NCBI GenBank assembly: GCA_963782555.1
Contig: CAWAKB010000001.1
Coordinates: 744,001-808,000 of the forward strand
Direction: 5' to 3'
DNA from: Hyphomicrobium_A sp963782555
GTDB lineage: Bacteria > Pseudomonadota > Alphaproteobacteria > Rhizobiales > Hyphomicrobiaceae
Length of the DNA: 64,000 nt
Part shown: one piece after another, positions 17,989 to 26,219 of the stretch
Numbering within the stretch: position 1 is the stretch's first letter
Layout: every line of letters begins with the position of its first letter
The notes under the pieces: generated by a model
Seen by the model: only the letters and a program-made list of their open reading frames with translations
Database searches by the model: none
What the model was told of the DNA's origin: nothing
Position numbers and translations under genes: made by a program

Positions 17989-18369
17989 TCAACGCAGGGC
18001 GGCAGTCGACGTGCGGTCGGCGCGGCGGCGGCTACGCAACTCGGCGCGCGTTGCTGGTGTATCGGCGCGGGCCGCCTGCTCCAGCGCCTCGTCGCGCTCG
18101 CGCTGGGCGGTCTCAAGCTTGACCTTCAGACCATCGGCGGAGGCGCGTAGGTTGTCACGTCGGTGGCTCGCGGACTTGGCGAACGTCGAATAGGCGAAGT
18201 GGGCCGGATCCTTGATGCCTGTACGGTCCTCTTCGGCCTTGATCTGGCGGTCGAGGTCAGCTGCCATGCCCTCGAAGTCCCGGATCATGTGTTCGATGTC
18301 GGCGACCTTGCGTGCCTTCTCGTCCGCCTCGAAGCGTTTCAGCCTGAGCGCCAATTCGCGTGCTTTCAT
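17989..18369 (-). CDS. fliJ: Flagellar export protein FliJ-like coiled coil
   Basis: A 126-aa almost wholly helical, charged protein (MKARELALRLKRFEADEKARK... ERDEALEQAARADTPATRAEL). Length, heptads and position near ctrA fit FliJ, the central stalk of the flagellar type III export ATPase. ATG 18369 begins the family-like N-terminus; the longer reading frame adds unrelated residues. The low complexity of coiled coils makes the name less certain than the fold. A candidate CtrA box lies ~180 bases upstream. Confidence 0.65.
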   Translation of the reverse strand: MKARELALRLKRFEADEKARKVADIEHMIRDFEGMAADLDRQIKAEEDRTGIKDPAHFAYSTFAKSASHRRDNLRASADGLKVKLETAQRERDEALEQAARADTPATRAELRSRRRADRTSTAALR

Positions 18370-18552
18370 GGCTCGATACCCCGAACTCAATGTCTCAATC
18401 TTAACGCTGGTAACCCAAGAAGCGTGCCAACGCGCCAAGAAGGTGCCTTCCCTCGCGTCCTTACCGCGTCCCGCGAAACTACGTCTGGCAGGGGTGCCGT
18501 GCGCCGTCCCACCAGCCCGATCGCTCTTCGCACCAAATCTGACATGCGGCCA

Positions 18553-18567
18553 TTAAGTTGCGGTAAA
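18553..18567. promoter_or_regulatory. Candidate CtrA box (fliJ side)
   Basis: TTAA, seven bases, TAAA: one mismatch to TTAA-N7-TTAA, about 185 bases upstream of the fliJ start. Flagellar genes are classic CtrA targets. Confidence 0.35.
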
Positions 18568-18995
18568 GCAACGCGAAGCTCATTCTGTCGAGATTAAGGC
18601 TAATGCGGGCTAAAAAATGGCGTCGGCGCACTAGGGGATGTCCGCGAATTCTGTTACCTCTTAATTCGTAGGCGCTTTGGGCCCGATCGACGCAGCTCCC
18701 GACTCGGATACGGCAGCATCTGCCCCGAGCCCGGGTGGGGGCGTCGCCCCCGGGTTCGCGGGTAAAGTCACACAATCAAATTTGGTGTCGTGTCGGCGCG
18801 GTCTTTAAAGGCCGTGGGCACCGCCCCTTTGGGCGGGCGAGGTCCCTCGTTTGCGCCGCGCTACAAGGTCGCGTGCTCCGTACAAGTGGGCAGCGTCAAA
18901 TCGTTCCGTTTTGTTCCGTATCGTATCGGCTTTGGGCGGCCCGGGCCGCCTCTTGCCGAATTGCTTAGAGAGTTGGGTCGGACCGAAAGACTTAA

Positions 18996-19009
18996 TTAGG
19001 GTTTGTTAA
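18996..19009 (+). promoter_or_regulatory. CtrA-box-like element in ctrA promoter
   Basis: TTAG, six bases, TTAA, preceded directly by another TTAA at 18992. The spacing is one base short of the consensus. It is about 105 bases before the ctrA ATG, where autoregulatory boxes are found in Caulobacter. Confidence 0.3.
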
Positions 19010-19111
19010 CTTTCGGGCGGTACTTTCCTAACGATAACTTAGAGCGTGGAGATACGGGCAATCTCCTCGGCATCGGGCAGCGGCGCGGCACGCAAGGCGA
19101 GAGGAACGATC

Positions 19112-19807
19112 ATGAGAGTTCTTTTGATCGAGGACGATAGCGCAACGGCGCAAAGCATCGAACTGATGCTGCAGTCCGAGGGGTTCAACGTCTATACGAC
19201 GGACCTCGGCGAGGAAGGCGTCGACCTCGGTAAGCTTTACGATTACGATATCATTCTACTCGACCTGAACCTGCCGGACATGTCGGGCTATGAGGTTTTG
19301 AAAACCTTGCGGGTCGCCAAGGTCGGCACCCCGATCCTCATTCTTTCCGGTCTCGCTGGCATCGAGGACAAGGTCAGGGGTTTGGGCTTCGGCGCCGACG
19401 ACTACATGACCAAGCCGTTCCATAAAGACGAGCTGGTCGCCCGCATCCACGCCATCGTTCGCCGCTCCAAAGGGCATGCCCAGTCGGTCATCGAGACCGG
19501 CGACCTTCGCGTCAACCTCGATACCAAGACGGTCGACGTCAATGGCCAGCGCGTGCATCTGACCGGCAAAGAGTACCAGATGCTGGAGCTGCTCTCGCTG
19601 CGCAAGGGCACCACCCTCACCAAAGAGATGTTCCTTAATCATCTTTACGGTGGCATGGACGAGCCCGAGCTCAAGATCATCGACGTCTTCATCTGCAAGC
19701 TGCGCAAGAAGCTGCAGGCCGCCACCGGCGGCCAGCACTACATCGAGACGGTCTGGGGCCGCGGCTATGTGCTGCGCGATCCGGCAGACGACACGGTTGC
19801 CGCCTAG
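19112..19807 (+). CDS. ctrA: Cell cycle response regulator CtrA
   Basis: A 231-aa OmpR-type regulator, the master cell-cycle transcription factor of alphaproteobacteria. The receiver domain starts MRVLLIEDDSATAQSIELML, with the phosphoacceptor Asp in LLDLNLPDMSGYE and the Lys in MTKPFHKDELVARIHAI. The winged-helix DNA-binding domain includes LTGKEYQMLELLSLRKG and KLRKKLQAATGG. GAGAGGAA precedes the ATG. The stop codon lies inside the first bases of a long inverted repeat (19804-19880). Confidence 0.97.
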   Translation: MRVLLIEDDSATAQSIELMLQSEGFNVYTTDLGEEGVDLGKLYDYDIILLDLNLPDMSGYEVLKTLRVAKVGTPILILSGLAGIEDKVRGLGFGADDYMTKPFHKDELVARIHAIVRRSKGHAQSVIETGDLRVNLDTKTVDVNGQRVHLTGKEYQMLELLSLRKGTTLTKEMFLNHLYGGMDEPELKIIDVFICKLRKKLQAATGGQHYIETVWGRGYVLRDPADDTVAA

Positions 19808-19880
19808 TGTCCCGATTGTGAAGCTCGCCATCGCTTGAGGCTGAACTCGCAAGCGAGCTTCGCAATCAAAGGGACACTAG
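19804..19880. repeat. 77-base inverted repeat spanning the ctrA stop codon
   Basis: The left arm starts CTAGTGTCCC and continues GATTGTGAAGCTCGC. The right arm ends GGGACACTAG and contains GCGAGCTTCGCAATC. The arms pair over ~25 bases with one wobble and a 3-base bulge, enclosing a ~24-base loop. The first TAG is the ctrA stop. There is no T-run, so it is not a standard terminator. It could be a small mobile (MITE/REP-like) repeat or an mRNA-stabilising 3' hairpin. Confidence 0.7.
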
Positions 19881-19966
19881 AGCCATAACGAGGCGGCTCC
19901 CCCGATGTTGCGTAGCTGCGTCTCGGGGGCCTTCGGGCTCCCGATTGCTTTGGGGTGCGGCTCTCT

Positions 19967-20641
19967 TCAGTCGGCGTACTCGATGTCGTCGCGGTAGCCG
20001 GCATAAGCATCGGCATATTCCATCACACGGGCCACACCGGCGATGAAGGCCTCGTCATAACCGGCCCGCCGCAAGAGGTGGAACCCCATTTCCATGCCCG
20101 ACGCAATTCCTCCCGCCGTCACAATGCGCCCTGCATCGACGACGCGGGCACGGCTGACGCGGCACTTCGGCGCCAGCTCGCCCAATCGGTCGATCGGCAC
20201 CTTGCCGAATTGCGAGGCTTCGAGCCGATCGGGCTCCTTGCGATTGGTCGCCGCCAGGCCGTCGAGAAGACCCATTTGCGCGTAGATCCACGATCCCGTG
20301 CAGACGCTGGTGATCAGCGTCTTCTCAGACAGCGCGCACACATACTCATAGAGTCGCTCGTTGTGCATCTCCTGGCGGGTGCCGAAGCCGCCCGGGATGA
20401 GAAAAGCGTCCATCGCCGGCCGGTCGGCAAAGGCATAGTTGGGCATGACCGTGAACCCGGCCTGCGCCTGCACGGGGCGCATCGCCTCGGCGATCAGGAA
20501 GGCGTCGAGTTCGGCATCAAAACGGCGGGCAACCGAGAAGACGCCATAGGGTGCTGCGAAGTCGACGATCTCGGCGTCCTTGAAGACGTAGATGCCGAGA
20601 CGGAACCCCGCCTTTTTGGGGTAGCTGCGGTGATCGGTCAT
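19967..20641 (-). CDS. DJ-1/PfpI family protein
   Basis: A 224-aa class I glutamine amidotransferase-like protein. It has FLIPGGFGTR followed by the nucleophile elbow SVCTGSWIYAQMGLL, whose Cys is the DJ-1/PfpI active residue. The family includes isonitrile hydratases and the N-terminal domains of some AraC regulators; here no HTH follows, so an isonitrile hydratase-like enzyme is the closest guess. Its ATG overlaps the stop of the upstream PNPOx-family gene by 4 bases, so the two are translationally coupled. Confidence 0.8.
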   Translation of the reverse strand: MTDHRSYPKKAGFRLGIYVFKDAEIVDFAAPYGVFSVARRFDAELDAFLIAEAMRPVQAQAGFTVMPNYAFADRPAMDAFLIPGGFGTRQEMHNERLYEYVCALSEKTLITSVCTGSWIYAQMGLLDGLAATNRKEPDRLEASQFGKVPIDRLGELAPKCRVSRARVVDAGRIVTAGGIASGMEMGFHLLRRAGYDEAFIAGVARVMEYADAYAGYRDDIEYAD

Positions 20642-21279
20642 CGGGCCTCTCCTTGGCTGAGGTCACTCGTCCGTTGACGAAACTCGCGCAACGCCGCGCT
20701 CTCCTGCTCCAGCTGCCTGATGCGCGACTTGAGAGTGTCGATAACCTCCCCGACATCCTCGGCAAAGAACATATGCGGGATGTGCTGGGGACAGTTGGCG
20801 TCCCAAGCCGCCACCTTGATGAGGATGGCCTCCTCTGGTCTGGCGCGGTAGCCGTCGGGGGTGAGGCGCTGCATCAGTGCGTCGTCGTCGCCGACCAGGC
20901 GCGCGGTGCCCCAGATCTTCACGCGCCGCCGGTTGACGTAGTCCATCAGAAACAGGCAGACGCGAGCATTCTCGGCGAGGTTTCCCGCCGTGATGTATTG
21001 CCTGTTGCCGGTGAATTCAGCGAAGGCCAGCGTCGTCTCGTCGAGCACGTGGAGAAAGCCCTTGGGTCCGCCGCGGTGCTGCACGTAGGGCTGGCCGTCG
21101 TTGCTGGCTGTGGCGAGATATAACGACCGCACCTCGGCGATGAAGGTGGCGAGTTCCGGCGTCACGGTCGTCGCCCAGTCCCCGTTGGCCTCCATGCGCG
21201 CATAGGCTGCACGCGAGCCGCGGCGCTCCTGCTCGGCTTTGACCGCCGGCGTGAAGGCAATATCCGAAGGCGAAGGCAT
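20638..21279 (-). CDS. Pyridoxamine 5'-phosphate oxidase-family flavoprotein
   Basis: A 213-aa split-barrel FMN-binding protein. Core residues include RSLYLATASNDGQPYVQHRGGPKGFLHVLDE, written here as adjacent short motifs (LATAS, GGPKGFL), and DYVNRRRVKIWGTARLV. The C-terminal ~35 residues form a coiled tail. The family covers small flavin oxidoreductases; the substrate is unknown. ATG 21279 (MPSPSDIAF) is preferred; the longer frame runs into the divergent promoter. It is coupled to the DJ-1 gene and divergent from a LysR gene that probably controls both. Confidence 0.8.
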   Translation of the reverse strand: MPSPSDIAFTPAVKAEQERRGSRAAYARMEANGDWATTVTPELATFIAEVRSLYLATASNDGQPYVQHRGGPKGFLHVLDETTLAFAEFTGNRQYITAGNLAENARVCLFLMDYVNRRRVKIWGTARLVGDDDALMQRLTPDGYRARPEEAILIKVAAWDANCPQHIPHMFFAEDVGEVIDTLKSRIRQLEQESAALREFRQRTSDLSQGEAR

Positions 21280-21374
21280 GTTGGGCTCTCGAGGGTTGGG
21301 CGCAATGTGGATTACCGCCGCGCAACATGGCGCTTTTCCTTTGAAAGCAGTATTGGGTATAATTGGCATTCATT

Positions 21375-21391
21375 ATTCCAATTATTGGAAT
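21375..21391. promoter_or_regulatory. Perfect palindromic operator between PNPOx and LysR genes
   Basis: ATTCCAAT and ATTGGAAT flank a single T, giving a perfect 17-base palindrome of the T-N11-A LysR type. It ends 7 bases before the lysR ATG and lies in the divergent gap, so it could autorepress lysR and control the PNPOx/DJ-1 pair. Confidence 0.55.
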
Positions 21392-21398
21392 ACCTGCG

Positions 21399-22298
21399 AT
21401 GGACCGCCTGAAAGCCATGTCCGTGTTCGTTGCGGTGGTGGAGGCCAGGGGGTTCGCCGCTGCCGCACGACGTCTCGGGATGCCGACTGCCACCGTCAGC
21501 AGACGGGTTGCGGAGCTCGAGCAGCACCTCAAGGCGCGCCTCCTCGTCCGAACGACCCGCCAGATCTCGCTGACCGAAGGCGGCCGACAGTTCTTCGGCG
21601 TGTGCCGGCGGCTCCTCGAAGAATTTGAGGAGGCGGAGCGGGTCGCGCAGGGCGAGTTTGCCCAGCCGAAAGGCGAGCTGACAATCACGGCGCCGATCGT
21701 CTTCGGGCGCCTCCACGTCGTTCCAGTGGTATCGGAGTTCCTGCGAACGTTTCCTGAGGTTGACGTTCGCTTGCTGCTCGGCGACCGCAACATCGATCTC
21801 ATCGGGGAGCATGTCGATGCCGCCGTGCGCATAGGCGAGCTGCCGCGCTCGAGCCTCGTTGCGACGCGTCTCGGCTCCGTGCGCCAAGTCGTTTGCGCAA
21901 GCCCGCTCTACGTGTCGAAATTCGGCGTGCCGCAGCACCCCAAGGAGCTCGCCGAGCGCGACTGCATCACGTTCTTGGGGCTTGTCTCGGCGCAGAAGTG
22001 GACATTCCGCTCCGGCAGGAAGCTTGCCCACTACCCCGTGCGCTCGCGGCTCATCGTGACGACGGCTGAAGCCGCCATCGATGCGGCGGTGGCGGGCACC
22101 GGGCTCACGGCGGTGCTCAGCTACCAGCCGGCGGCGCAGGTGCGGGCCAAGCAGCTGAAGCTCGTTCTTAGCGCATTTGAGCCTCCCGACGTGCCGGTGA
22201 ACCTTGTGCGCCCCGGCGGACGGCTTGTTCCCGCAAAGCTAAAGGCCTTCGTCGAGTTTGCCGGTCCGCGCCTTCGCGCGCGCCTCGTCGATCGCTAG
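21399..22298 (+). CDS. LysR-family transcriptional regulator
   Basis: A 299-aa regulator. The winged HTH is at residues ~1-60 (MDRLKAMSVFVAVVEARGFA, AAARRLGMPTATVSRRVAEL), followed by a periplasmic-binding-fold effector domain. It matches the one-gene-divergent arrangement typical of LysR proteins controlling their neighbours. ATG 21399 is chosen because the longer frame would translate the palindromic operator. The effector is unknown. Confidence 0.9.
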   Translation: MDRLKAMSVFVAVVEARGFAAAARRLGMPTATVSRRVAELEQHLKARLLVRTTRQISLTEGGRQFFGVCRRLLEEFEEAERVAQGEFAQPKGELTITAPIVFGRLHVVPVVSEFLRTFPEVDVRLLLGDRNIDLIGEHVDAAVRIGELPRSSLVATRLGSVRQVVCASPLYVSKFGVPQHPKELAERDCITFLGLVSAQKWTFRSGRKLAHYPVRSRLIVTTAEAAIDAAVAGTGLTAVLSYQPAAQVRAKQLKLVLSAFEPPDVPVNLVRPGGRLVPAKLKAFVEFAGPRLRARLVDR

Positions 22299-22327
22299 CC
22301 GGATACAGGAGGGGCCGCGCCGCAAAC

Positions 22328-22708
22328 TCACTCCTGCAACAGCAACTTGCCCTCGATCTGCACGATGCAGACGTCGAGGTTGTGCAGCGTCTCGTCGACG
22401 AGGTTCAGCTCCTGCTCGATGGCGTCGAGGTCGTGCAGCGGCTTTTCTCCGCGAAACAGGCTTGTCAGGCGAGCGAGCGATCCCAGCATGCCGCGCCGGC
22501 GGGCACGCCGGCCGGCGGCGCGCTCGATGCGGGCGCGTTCCTTGATCGCCGCTTTCTGCCGGCGCAGCAGGGTGCGGCGGTGCAAGCCCACCTCCTTCTT
22601 GCGGTGGCGCAGCTCCTTGATTGCCGTTTTCGCTTCCTTGGGCGAGTTGACCTTGACCGTGACCTCGGTCCCCTCGATCGTCGTGAAGCGCATCGGTGTC
22701 AGTTGCAT
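22328..22708 (-). CDS. Hypothetical basic coiled-coil protein
   Basis: A 126-aa protein with a short beta-like N-terminus (MRFTTIEGTEVTVKVNSP), a very basic helical middle (RHRKKEVGLHRRTLLRRQK; RIERAAGRRARRRG) and an acidic helical end (LHDLDAIEQELNLVDETLHNLDVCIVQ). No family is recognised. It stands alone, convergent with the lysR gene and divergent from the channel gene. The basic centre could bind nucleic acid, but nothing else supports that. Confidence 0.6.
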   Translation of the reverse strand: MQLTPMRFTTIEGTEVTVKVNSPKEAKTAIKELRHRKKEVGLHRRTLLRRQKAAIKERARIERAAGRRARRRGMLGSLARLTSLFRGEKPLHDLDAIEQELNLVDETLHNLDVCIVQIEGKLLLQE

Positions 22709-22934
22709 GCCGCCGTCGCCGCCCTAATGCCCAGAAAACGGCGTGCAGATTACACGAGGCCGGTGTCCTCCGTCAGCCAATGCCCGCGATAGCGGCCAAG
22801 TTTGCGGACTAGGCGCCATGCCATCGCGGCCAAACGGCAACAGCGAATTTTTCTGATTGGGGTCCAGCGTTTGCGGCGGCAGGCGTCTGCTAGAAGTAGC
22901 GCCAACCAACAATGACCAAGGCGAGCTTGTGCCG

Positions 22935-25214
22935 ATGCCCCGCCCTGACGCAATGCTTACCGCCGCCTTTAGGGCCGCTTTGTCAGGTCTTGCCGCGTGC
23001 CTCCTCGCCCTTGCCATTGCAGCGGCGGCTCCGGCGCGCGCGACGGAGGCGGAGGCCGCACAGCCGCCGCTCAAGATCAAGCTCCTGATCAGCTCGCGCG
23101 CCAATGAGTGCTACGATCGCGGCGACATCGCCGCCATCAAGAGGCTCGCGACGCAAGAGCGGAACAGGATCAACCAGCAGGGCGGTATCGGCGGGCGCCG
23201 CCTCGACCTTGAGTTTCTCGACGACGAGCGCGACGACCAGCGCGCCATCGCCGAAGTGCGTGCCGCCGTTGCCGATCCCGAGGCGCTCGCGTTGATCGGC
23301 CTCGGTTACTCGACCCGGGCCAAGGCGGTGTTTGATGCGGCGGGCGCGGACATCAAGTCCAGCGCCATTCCGTTCCTGTCGAACATCTCGATCACATCCA
23401 TCATAGCCGGCTACCCCAATGTCTTCACCACGCGCGCGTCCCAGGACGACGAGCGCATTCCGGTCCTCGTTCAATTCGTGAAGCAGACCGGCGCCAAGCG
23501 CCCGGCGTTCGTTGGACTGAAGGACAGCCTGTTCAGCACAACGCTCGCCGACGGGCTGAAAGGGGCCTCGACCGAGACGCCACTCGTGGCGGATCATCGG
23601 CTCGCCCTAACGGACCGCAAGGCCGACCCCGTCGAGGTCGCCGCCGTGGTGGCGGATCTGAAGCAGAAGGATCCCGACCTCGTATTCCTCGCCGTTGGCA
23701 GCCGCCGCTCGGCGGAGGTCATGAAGGCGCTCATCGACGCCGGGGTCACGCCGCCGCTGTTCGTCACCGGCCGCATCGAGGTCATCCCGCCCGAGGTCGT
23801 CGCCGCCTACCCGAGCAACCTCTATCAGATCACGTGGGAGGACCTGCCCGACGTCGACAATGACCGTCTGCGCCAGCTCGTCTCGCGCTCCGACCCGCAG
23901 CAATGGATCTTCGCGGGGGGAAAGAACGCCGCGGCTCCAGGCTGGGCATCGGGTGAGTGCAAGCCGCACTCGGATGAGGCTTCGCCCGACGTGTTTGCCA
24001 GCGAGAACGTACGTGCGATCAGGACCGCCGGCCAGTTCGCGGACATGGTTGGCCTCGTCGCCGCGGCAGCGCGCTCGGCCGAACAGCCGGCCGATCTGAC
24101 AAAGCTGCGCAAGCACGTGGTCGATTGGATCGGGACCGCCTACGCGGCGGGGCGCGGCACCTACCAGGGCCGCTTCGACAACTGGTCGTTCAGGCCGTCG
24201 ACGCATGCTGCGGCGCGTACGCCGTTCATCGTGCAGCTCGCGCACGGGCGAGACAGCACGCAGCTCGCGCCCGTGCAGTTCGTGCGCTTGCGCGACAACT
24301 CCTTGCGTGCCGTGAACACACTCTACCTCGACATCGACCTGATCCGGGCCTTTCGCATCGACGACAACGAGAAGTCGTTCTACGCCGAGTTCTATCTTGC
24401 CATGCACGACGATGGGAAAGGCACCTCGATCGATCAGATCGATTTCTCCAATGCCTTCCTCGATCCAGGCACGAACGATCGCCAGGTCACCATCCGTGTG
24501 TTGAACGACGGCGGCAAGGGCGGGGCCTATCCCGACGACATGAAGATCTATCACGTGGCCGGGCGCTTCATGTTCAATCCGCAGCTTGCCAACTATCCCT
24601 TCGACACGCAGCGGTTCTCCATCGATATACGCCCCAAGCGCGACGATGCCCCCTTCATCGTGCAGCCGCCCCCGGCGCTGCTGCGGGACCGCGTCGTGCT
24701 GACCGACGGCTGGGCGCCCCAGCAGCAGTACGTCGGCTACGACGAGGATTTCGTTCCAACCACCGACGCCATGAGCCACGAGCAGAGCATCGTGCCCTTC
24801 TACAAGGCGTCTTTCGTATGGCTGATGTCGCGCCAGACGACCGACTACTACCTGCGCGTCGTGGTGCCGCTCGCCTTCATCCTGCTCGTGGCGTACCTGT
24901 CATTCTTCATCCCGCGCGCGCACTTCGAGGCCATCGTCACCATCCAGATCACAGCGCTCTTGTCGGCGGTCGCGCTCTATCTGGCGTTGCCCCAGGTCGG
25001 CGCCGCCACGGCGACCCTGTCGGACCGCATCTTCCTGTTCATCTACATGGCGGTCAGCATCATGATCGGCATCTCGATCATGCGGGTGAACTCGGTCATT
25101 GCCAGCCGCCCCTGGCTCCGCGGCGGGCTCGGCGTGATCCACATCGTGGCGATACCGGTGATGGGCGCGCTGATGGCGCTCTACATCTACAACTTGAGCG
25201 TCGCCGCGCGCTGA
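22935..25214 (+). CDS. Periplasmic-binding-protein / pentameric ligand-gated ion channel fusion
   Basis: A 759-aa membrane receptor. Residues 1-36 are a signal peptide. Residues ~45-435 are a type I (Leu/Ile/Val-like) ABC substrate-binding domain. Residues ~440-635 are a pLGIC extracellular domain with the GLIC-like motifs VNTLYLDIDLIRAFRIDDNE, NYPFDTQRFSI (P555-F556-D557) and LTDGW. Then come SRQTTDYYLR, M1 (~639-661), M2 (FEAIVTIQITALLSAVALYL), M3 (~696-717) and M4 (~731-755). In M2, Glu at -2', Thr at 2' and Thr at 6' match the cation filter of GLIC, and Leu is at 9'. There is no Cys-loop disulphide, as in other bacterial members. ATG 22935 gives a proper signal peptide. It stands alone with no ABC permease nearby. 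Confidence 0.88.
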   Translation: MPRPDAMLTAAFRAALSGLAACLLALAIAAAAPARATEAEAAQPPLKIKLLISSRANECYDRGDIAAIKRLATQERNRINQQGGIGGRRLDLEFLDDERDDQRAIAEVRAAVADPEALALIGLGYSTRAKAVFDAAGADIKSSAIPFLSNISITSIIAGYPNVFTTRASQDDERIPVLVQFVKQTGAKRPAFVGLKDSLFSTTLADGLKGASTETPLVADHRLALTDRKADPVEVAAVVADLKQKDPDLVFLAVGSRRSAEVMKALIDAGVTPPLFVTGRIEVIPPEVVAAYPSNLYQITWEDLPDVDNDRLRQLVSRSDPQQWIFAGGKNAAAPGWASGECKPHSDEASPDVFASENVRAIRTAGQFADMVGLVAAAARSAEQPADLTKLRKHVVDWIGTAYAAGRGTYQGRFDNWSFRPSTHAAARTPFIVQLAHGRDSTQLAPVQFVRLRDNSLRAVNTLYLDIDLIRAFRIDDNEKSFYAEFYLAMHDDGKGTSIDQIDFSNAFLDPGTNDRQVTIRVLNDGGKGGAYPDDMKIYHVAGRFMFNPQLANYPFDTQRFSIDIRPKRDDAPFIVQPPPALLRDRVVLTDGWAPQQQYVGYDEDFVPTTDAMSHEQSIVPFYKASFVWLMSRQTTDYYLRVVVPLAFILLVAYLSFFIPRAHFEAIVTIQITALLSAVALYLALPQVGAATATLSDRIFLFIYMAVSIMIGISIMRVNSVIASRPWLRGGLGVIHIVAIPVMGALMALYIYNLSVAAR

Positions 25215-25238
25215 GTGCCGGAACCTGAGCGGCAAGCA

Positions 25239-25266
25239 AAAAAACACCTCACCCGCCCGTGGCGGG
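25239..25266 (-). terminator. Possible terminator between convergent genes
   Basis: CCCGCC and GGCGGG form a 6-bp stem with a 3-base loop. Read on the minus strand it is followed, after 7 bases, by seven T. It would terminate the small secreted-protein gene and sits just past the channel gene's stop. Confidence 0.4.
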
Positions 25267-25307
25267 AGCCGCGGTCGGGTAGGACAACTCAGCAGGCCAG
25301 TTGCTGC

Positions 25308-25574
25308 CTATTTGCAGGCTTGCCGGCGCGCGGTGCAGGTCGTCGTGAACGCGGCGTCGTCCTTGCACGCGAGGTGCACGGGGCCCTTGGGCCGCTCGCC
25401 ATGGTCCACGATGGAGTTCTTGAGTGCGGCCTCGGCCATGAACACGGCAAGGTCCTTGGTGATCATCGTCGCCACGCCGCCGGCGCGGCGGCAACCGGCC
25501 TCGGCGCTCGACATGGCGGTAGCGCCCACCAGGGCAACAGCAAGGGATAGTCCAACAAAGCTCGCGCGCATCAT
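25308..25574 (-). CDS. Small secreted hypothetical protein
   Basis: An 88-aa protein. A signal peptide (MMRASFVGLSLAVALVGATA) ends at SSAEAG, and the ~65-residue mature part has four Cys (GCRRAGG, LACKDD, TTTCTARRQACK), enough for two disulphides. AGGAGG precedes the ATG by 8 bases. Function is unknown. It is convergent with the ion-channel gene. Confidence 0.7.
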   Translation of the reverse strand: MMRASFVGLSLAVALVGATAMSSAEAGCRRAGGVATMITKDLAVFMAEAALKNSIVDHGERPKGPVHLACKDDAAFTTTCTARRQACK

Positions 25575-25771
25575 GGAAACGTCCTCCTACTGGCCGCCGA
25601 TCTCGGCAGAGTCGAATTGACCGACCGAGATTTCCTATCCCAGGCCGCAGAGCTCAGTCAGTTGCCGCAAAGCCTCTACCTGGGGAAAAACACGTCTTTG
25701 CCGGCATTGAGCGGCTCTCCGGCCCGCACTAACTATGGCCTGTGGATTTTGCGACAGAGGAGAGCGCCCAG

Positions 25772-26191
25772 TTGTCCACCCAGAAGTTCGCAACGGGACG
25801 CTGCCTGTGCGGTGCCGTCACGCTCACGATCACGGGAGAGCCTGTGGTTATGGCGCAGTGCCATTGCAAGGGGTGCCAGCGCGCCTCCGGCACCGGGCAC
25901 ATGTCGCTCGCCCGCTTCAAGGCCGAGGACGTGAAGATTGAAGGCGAGACGGCGAGCTATGGCTCCACCGCCGACAGCGGCAACATCAACACCCGGCATT
26001 TCTGTCCCAACTGCGGGGCCCGCATCTTCGGCACGAACTCGGCCCGCCCTGGCTTCATCAACGTGGCCGTGGGCTGCCTCGACGACACGAGCTGGTTCAA
26101 GCCCGATCGGGTGCTTTATACGAAGGAGCGACCGCCCTGGGACATGACGACGACCGCGGCCGACACCTTCGAGGCAATGCCGCCGGGGTAG
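25772..26191 (+). CDS. GFA-family (CENP-V/GFA) zinc protein
   Basis: A 139-aa protein of the glutathione-dependent formaldehyde-activating enzyme fold. Zinc ligands are in CLCGAV, CHCKGC and CPNCGARIF, spaced as in the family. Many members are not proven to act on formaldehyde, so substrate assignment is open. TTG 25772 is taken as the start because GAGGAG lies 9 bases upstream; a GTG ten codons earlier has no such signal. Single gene. Confidence 0.8.
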   Translation: MSTQKFATGRCLCGAVTLTITGEPVVMAQCHCKGCQRASGTGHMSLARFKAEDVKIEGETASYGSTADSGNINTRHFCPNCGARIFGTNSARPGFINVAVGCLDDTSWFKPDRVLYTKERPPWDMTTTAADTFEAMPPG

Positions 26192-26219
26192 GATCGCGAG
26201 GCCGCCCGAGCCGGGCCGG

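Larger units (their letters stand above)
18370..19111. promoter_or_regulatory. fliJ-ctrA divergent control region
   Basis: 742 bases with no convincing gene. It carries the promoters of fliJ (minus) and ctrA (plus). Visible elements are CtrA-box-like sequences at 18553-18567 and 18996-19009, a single GANTC methylation site (GACTC at 18701), and a GC-rich hairpin near 18735-18755 (GGGGGC/GCCCCC). The last 150 bases before ctrA are AT-richer, as expected for a promoter. Confidence 0.55.

Noticed and set aside
18790..18999. Possible 69-aa gene before ctrA
   Set aside because: No ribosome binding site, poor codon pattern, overlaps the expected promoter.
21363..21398. Upstream extension of the LysR protein
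   Set aside because: Would translate the palindromic operator; no RBS.
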